A stretch of 17,270 nt of DNA from Clostridiales bacterium UBA3705 (lineage in GTDB: Bacteria > Bacillota_A > Clostridia > Oscillospirales > Oscillospiraceae): the NCBI GenBank assembly GCA_002372735.1, contig DFIE01000041.1, positions 1 to 17,270 on the forward strand. The letters are read 5' to 3'. A model generated the notes under the pieces. That model was not told where the DNA came from and searched no databases. It was given only the letters and a program-made list of their open reading frames with translations. This document shows, piece after piece, positions 15,479 to 17,270 of the stretch (its first letter is position 1; every line of letters begins with the position of its first letter). The translations under genes were made by a program, and so were the position numbers.

Positions 15479-15728
15479 GCTTTACGCTGGAATAAGCGGT
15501 TTTCACGCTGATCCCGGCGCCCAGGCCGCCGATTTTACCGGCCAGGGCAGCAATGGTGTCCTGGGGCGCGTCGATGGCCACGCTGATGATGTTGATGTTG
15601 CGTTTGCGATAGGGCAGACCCATCCGCCCGATGATATATTCTCCATAGGCGTGCAGCAGACGGTTCAGCGGCTCCGCCAGCTCTGCATCCTCTACAATAA
15701 TGCTGATGACAGCAACACGTTCTTCCAT
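15471..15728 (-). CDS. TM1266-family putative [FeFe]-hydrogenase system regulator
   Basis: An 85-residue, single-domain protein of the TM1266 family (TIGR03959), which has an ACT-like alpha/beta fold and is found beside hydE/hydF/hydG genes. Hallmarks are the N-terminal strand VAVISIIVEDAE, the central GEYIIGRMGLPYRKRNINII (split GEYIIGRMG and LPYRKRNINII) and the C-terminal GISVKTAYS. No DNA-binding helix is visible, so it may sense a small ligand or bind a partner protein; its mechanism is not established. GGAGG lies 4 nt before the ATG. It is the first gene of the maturation operon, behind a consensus promoter and a structured leader of about 100 nt. Confidence 0.92.
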   Translation of the reverse strand: MEERVAVISIIVEDAELAEPLNRLLHAYGEYIIGRMGLPYRKRNINIISVAIDAPQDTIAALAGKIGGLGAGISVKTAYSSVKHD

Positions 15729-15753
15729 AGTTCCTCCCTCATAAAATAAAGAT

Positions 15754-15776
15754 ACTGCACCCGCCAGGTGCAGTAC
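15754..15776 (-). promoter_or_regulatory. Terminator-like hairpin in the hyd leader (possible attenuator)
   Basis: On the minus strand a 9-bp perfect stem (TACTGCACC, loop TGGCG, GGTGCAGTA) is followed by the T-rich run TCTTTATTTTAT and then the ribosome site of the TM1266-like gene. Upstream, AGGTGC (15789-15794) is an exact complement of GCACCT (15767-15772) in the left arm and loop, so pairing there would open the stem. This is the layout of a terminator/antiterminator switch. No known riboswitch class was recognised. Confidence 0.5.
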
Positions 15777-15833
15777 AGGCTGTTGTGCGCACCTTTCCCC
15801 CGGACCGGAGTCCTCATGTCAGGAAGCGCGTAT

Positions 15834-15862
15834 ATTTTACAGGAAATGCAGTGCCTTGTCAA
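15834..15862 (-). promoter_or_regulatory. Consensus promoter of the hyd maturation operon
   Basis: On the minus strand TTGACA (15857-15862, perfect) and TAAAAT (15834-15839, 5 of 6) are separated by exactly 17 bp. Transcription should start near 15827, giving a leader of about 100 nt before the ATG at 15728. This is the best promoter match in the window, which suggests strong transcription limited by the leader hairpin or by a repressor. Confidence 0.85.
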
Positions 15863-15871
15863 TCCCTTTTT

Positions 15872-15907
15872 CCCCGGGCGGCGCGGTCTTTTCCGTGCCG
15901 CCCGGGG
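15872..15907 (-). terminator. Strong GC hairpin downstream of the WYL regulator gene
   Basis: An 11-bp perfect stem (CCCCGGGCGGC at 15872-15882 with its complement at 15897-15907), extended inside by one mismatch and three more pairs. It lies 17 nt after the WYL stop codon and just upstream of the hyd promoter. There is no T-tract on either strand after the stem, so it is an atypical terminator or transcript-end hairpin rather than a classical one. Confidence 0.5.
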
Positions 15908-15924
15908 GAGGAAAATGCAGGCCT

Positions 15925-16914
15925 TTATACCGGCTCCTCGCTCTGCCGCAGGGCCCTGTGCAGCAGCAGCTTGTACTCCTGCACTGCCTGCTCCGGCCCC
16001 TGCAGAATCACCTTACCGCCAAACTGGCAGACCCAGGCATAGAAGGTTGGGCTGAGCGAGACCTCAGTGGTCAGGCGGAAATGGGTGTCATCTACGGCCC
16101 TGGTTTTTGCCCGGTCGCCAAAGTGGTCCAGCACAGAGTTCATGGCGCACTCATGGCACAGCAGCTCCACCTCTGCCCGGGTACCGTCAAAAAGCTGGAA
16201 GGCCTTTTCGGAGTATTCCCCGATGCTGAAATCCTTTGGCTTGGGCACGGCATCCTCCTGCAGCAGCATGGGGGGCTCCAGCACCCGGTCCAGCCGAAAG
16301 GCGGCCAGCTTTTGGTGCTTGTCGGACCAGCCCACCATGTAGTACCTGTCACCGTTCCAGATGAGAGTGTAGGGGCTGAAGCGGTAGGGATCGCCGTTGT
16401 TGCGCAGGCGCTTGCGCTTGGCCGCTGTGAAGTAAAAGTAGAGGAAGGAGATCTTCCGCTTTTCGTTGATGGCGCGGTTGACGGTATCCACAACGGCATA
16501 GATGGATTCGTTTTTGGGCTTGATCCGGTCCGTGAGAGACACATGCCGCTGCAGCACGGCGGCCCGCTGGACGTTGGTGAGGGACAACAGCTTGGCCGCC
16601 AGGAGCTTGCTGTTGGAGTGGGTGATAAACCTGGCCGAAGCCACGGCGTCCAGCAGGAGCTTCAGCTCGGGCTCCTCAAAGGTACGGCCGGCCAGATAGT
16701 ATTTGTTCTGTTTTGAGTGGATGGTGCGGACGTCATATCCAGCCGCAGTCAGGGCTTCAATGTCACGCTGCACCGTGATTCGGTAGGCATCCAGCCCCCA
16801 TTTTTCCTTCAGCAGGCGGATCAGCTCCGGGGTAGAGATGGGGTGTTTTGCATCACTTTGCGTTTTCAGCAGCTCCAGCAGTCGGAGCAGACGCACTCTT
16901 CCTTCGTTTTCCAT
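15925..16914 (-). CDS. WYL-domain transcriptional regulator (DeoR-type HTH)
   Basis: A 329-residue cytosolic regulator. The N-terminal winged helix-turn-helix spans about 5-75, with RITVQRDIEALTAAGYDV (45-62) as the recognition-helix region, a pattern seen in HTH_11/DeoR proteins. The WYL domain covers about 140-215 with ISFLYFYF (155-162), RFSPYTLIWNGDRYYMVGW (178-196) and FRLDRV (206-211); the C-terminal WCX extension follows. WYL domains are thought to bind nucleic acid or small ligands. The ATG at 16914 is chosen because GGAGGG sits just before it; the reading frame is open back to 17085 but that part contains the promoter. It may control the adjacent hyd operon or itself; no direct evidence shows which. 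Confidence 0.9.
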   Translation of the reverse strand: MENEGRVRLLRLLELLKTQSDAKHPISTPELIRLLKEKWGLDAYRITVQRDIEALTAAGYDVRTIHSKQNKYYLAGRTFEEPELKLLLDAVASARFITHSNSKLLAAKLLSLTNVQRAAVLQRHVSLTDRIKPKNESIYAVVDTVNRAINEKRKISFLYFYFTAAKRKRLRNNGDPYRFSPYTLIWNGDRYYMVGWSDKHQKLAAFRLDRVLEPPMLLQEDAVPKPKDFSIGEYSEKAFQLFDGTRAEVELLCHECAMNSVLDHFGDRAKTRAVDDTHFRLTTEVSLSPTFYAWVCQFGGKVILQGPEQAVQEYKLLLHRALRQSEEPV

Positions 16915-16988
16915 ATTCCCTCCAGGAAACACAAGCAGCAAAGCATATAAGGGATTGCTGCCATTGGATTCGTTTGGTCTACAGTCGA

Positions 16989-17017
16989 ATTGTATCATAC
17001 AGGCTTGACAATTGCAA
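16989..17017 (-). promoter_or_regulatory. Promoter of the WYL regulator gene
   Basis: On the minus strand TTGCAA (17012-17017) and TACAAT (16989-16994) are spaced by 17 bp. Transcription would start near 16982, about 70 nt before the ATG at 16914. Confidence 0.6.
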
Positions 17018-17078
17018 GGGCAGTTTTGCAGAAGATTGCATAATTTTCGACATACAGATTTCTGTTTTTTCCGCAGCT

Positions 17079-17270
17079 TTGACAAAGACGCCTTCTTTAA
17101 GTCAAATCGAACTGTAGTCCCAGGGGATACAGCCGTCTTGATTCCTTGGCTTATACCCCTCTAATAATAAAGACACCGGAAACAGGCAAATTTTACACGA
17201 TTTTCAAAAAAATTTTAAAAATTTTTTGAGTAATTATCCCCCGGTTAAGCCGGGGGCTTTTCATTTTCGG
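17079..17270 (+). ncRNA. Possible small RNA or leader transcript (unidentified)
   Basis: No gene was seen in 16915-17270. On the plus strand TTGACA (17079-17084) and TCAAAT (17102-17107, 4 of 6) are 17 bp apart. Downstream is a 12-bp stem with two single-base bulges (17122-17134 with 17148-17160), then an AT-rich stretch (17190-17236), then a good intrinsic terminator. It could be a roughly 150-nt small RNA, or the leader of a gene right of the window. It matches no RNA family I recognise, and the -10 box is weak. Confidence 0.3.
17238..17268 (+). terminator. Intrinsic terminator
   Basis: CCCCCGG (17238-17244) and CCGGGGG (17250-17256) form a perfect 7-bp GC stem around TTAAG, followed by CTTTTCATTTTC. 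The T-rich tail is on the plus strand only, so it should end a plus-strand transcript, although no plus-strand gene lies just upstream. Confidence 0.75.

Noticed and set aside
17005..17043. A plus-strand TTGACA (17005-17010) with CATAAT downstream as a promoter
   Set aside because: The boxes are about 28 bp apart, far from the 16-18 bp that sigma-A type polymerase needs.
16915..17085. A 57-residue N-terminal extension of the WYL regulator
   Set aside because: The added residues are Cys/Asn-rich with no domain, the region contains a good promoter, and GGAGGG directly precedes the ATG at 16914.

Overview
The window looks like chromosomal DNA from a GC-rich, anaerobic, Gram-positive gut bacterium of the Clostridia, most likely in or near the Oscillospiraceae/Ruminococcaceae. 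The evidence is strong AGGAGG-type ribosome binding sites, a complete [FeFe]-hydrogenase maturation cluster (oxygen-sensitive hydrogen metabolism), an LtaS-type polymerase, a NahK-like amino-sugar kinase with NagA, and TTGACA/TATAAT-type promoters. The species cannot be fixed from sequence reading alone. No rRNA, tRNA, insertion sequence, prophage or CRISPR array was seen.

Layout. (1) 1-931, minus: the 5' part of a UDP-glucose 6-dehydrogenase carrying an extra N-terminal XRE helix-turn-helix domain. Its promoter overlaps a cluster of ACGGT half-sites, so the enzyme may regulate its own gene. (2) 932-1244: a divergent control region. (3) 1245-5838, plus: a tight three-gene unit of PepD-like dipeptidase, MATE exporter and homodimer-type ABC exporter. 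(4) 5839-9515, plus: a new promoter followed by a NahK-like sugar 1-kinase, a divergent ROK-family protein with an unrecognised N-terminal domain, and NagA; this is an amino-sugar salvage operon. It ends in a 19-bp-stem bidirectional terminator at 9520-9573. (5) 9576-15728, minus: TM1266-like regulator, hydE, hydG and hydF, followed by an LTA-synthase-family membrane enzyme. The leader of this operon has a consensus promoter and a terminator-like hairpin that can be disrupted by an alternative pairing. (6) 15925-16914, minus: a WYL-domain regulator with its own promoter. (7) 16915-17270: noncoding, with a possible plus-strand small RNA or leader ending in a good intrinsic terminator.

How the parts work together. 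HydE, HydG and HydF build the 2Fe subcluster of [FeFe]-hydrogenase: HydG makes Fe(CO)(CN) units from tyrosine, HydE processes the HydG product, and HydF is the GTPase scaffold. The hydrogenase itself is not in the window. The amino-sugar operon would phosphorylate and deacetylate N-acetylhexosamines from host glycans or cell-wall turnover. The most unusual items are the HTH-UDP-glucose dehydrogenase fusion with its operator-like repeats, the hyd leader, and the ROK protein that lacks the family's zinc motif.
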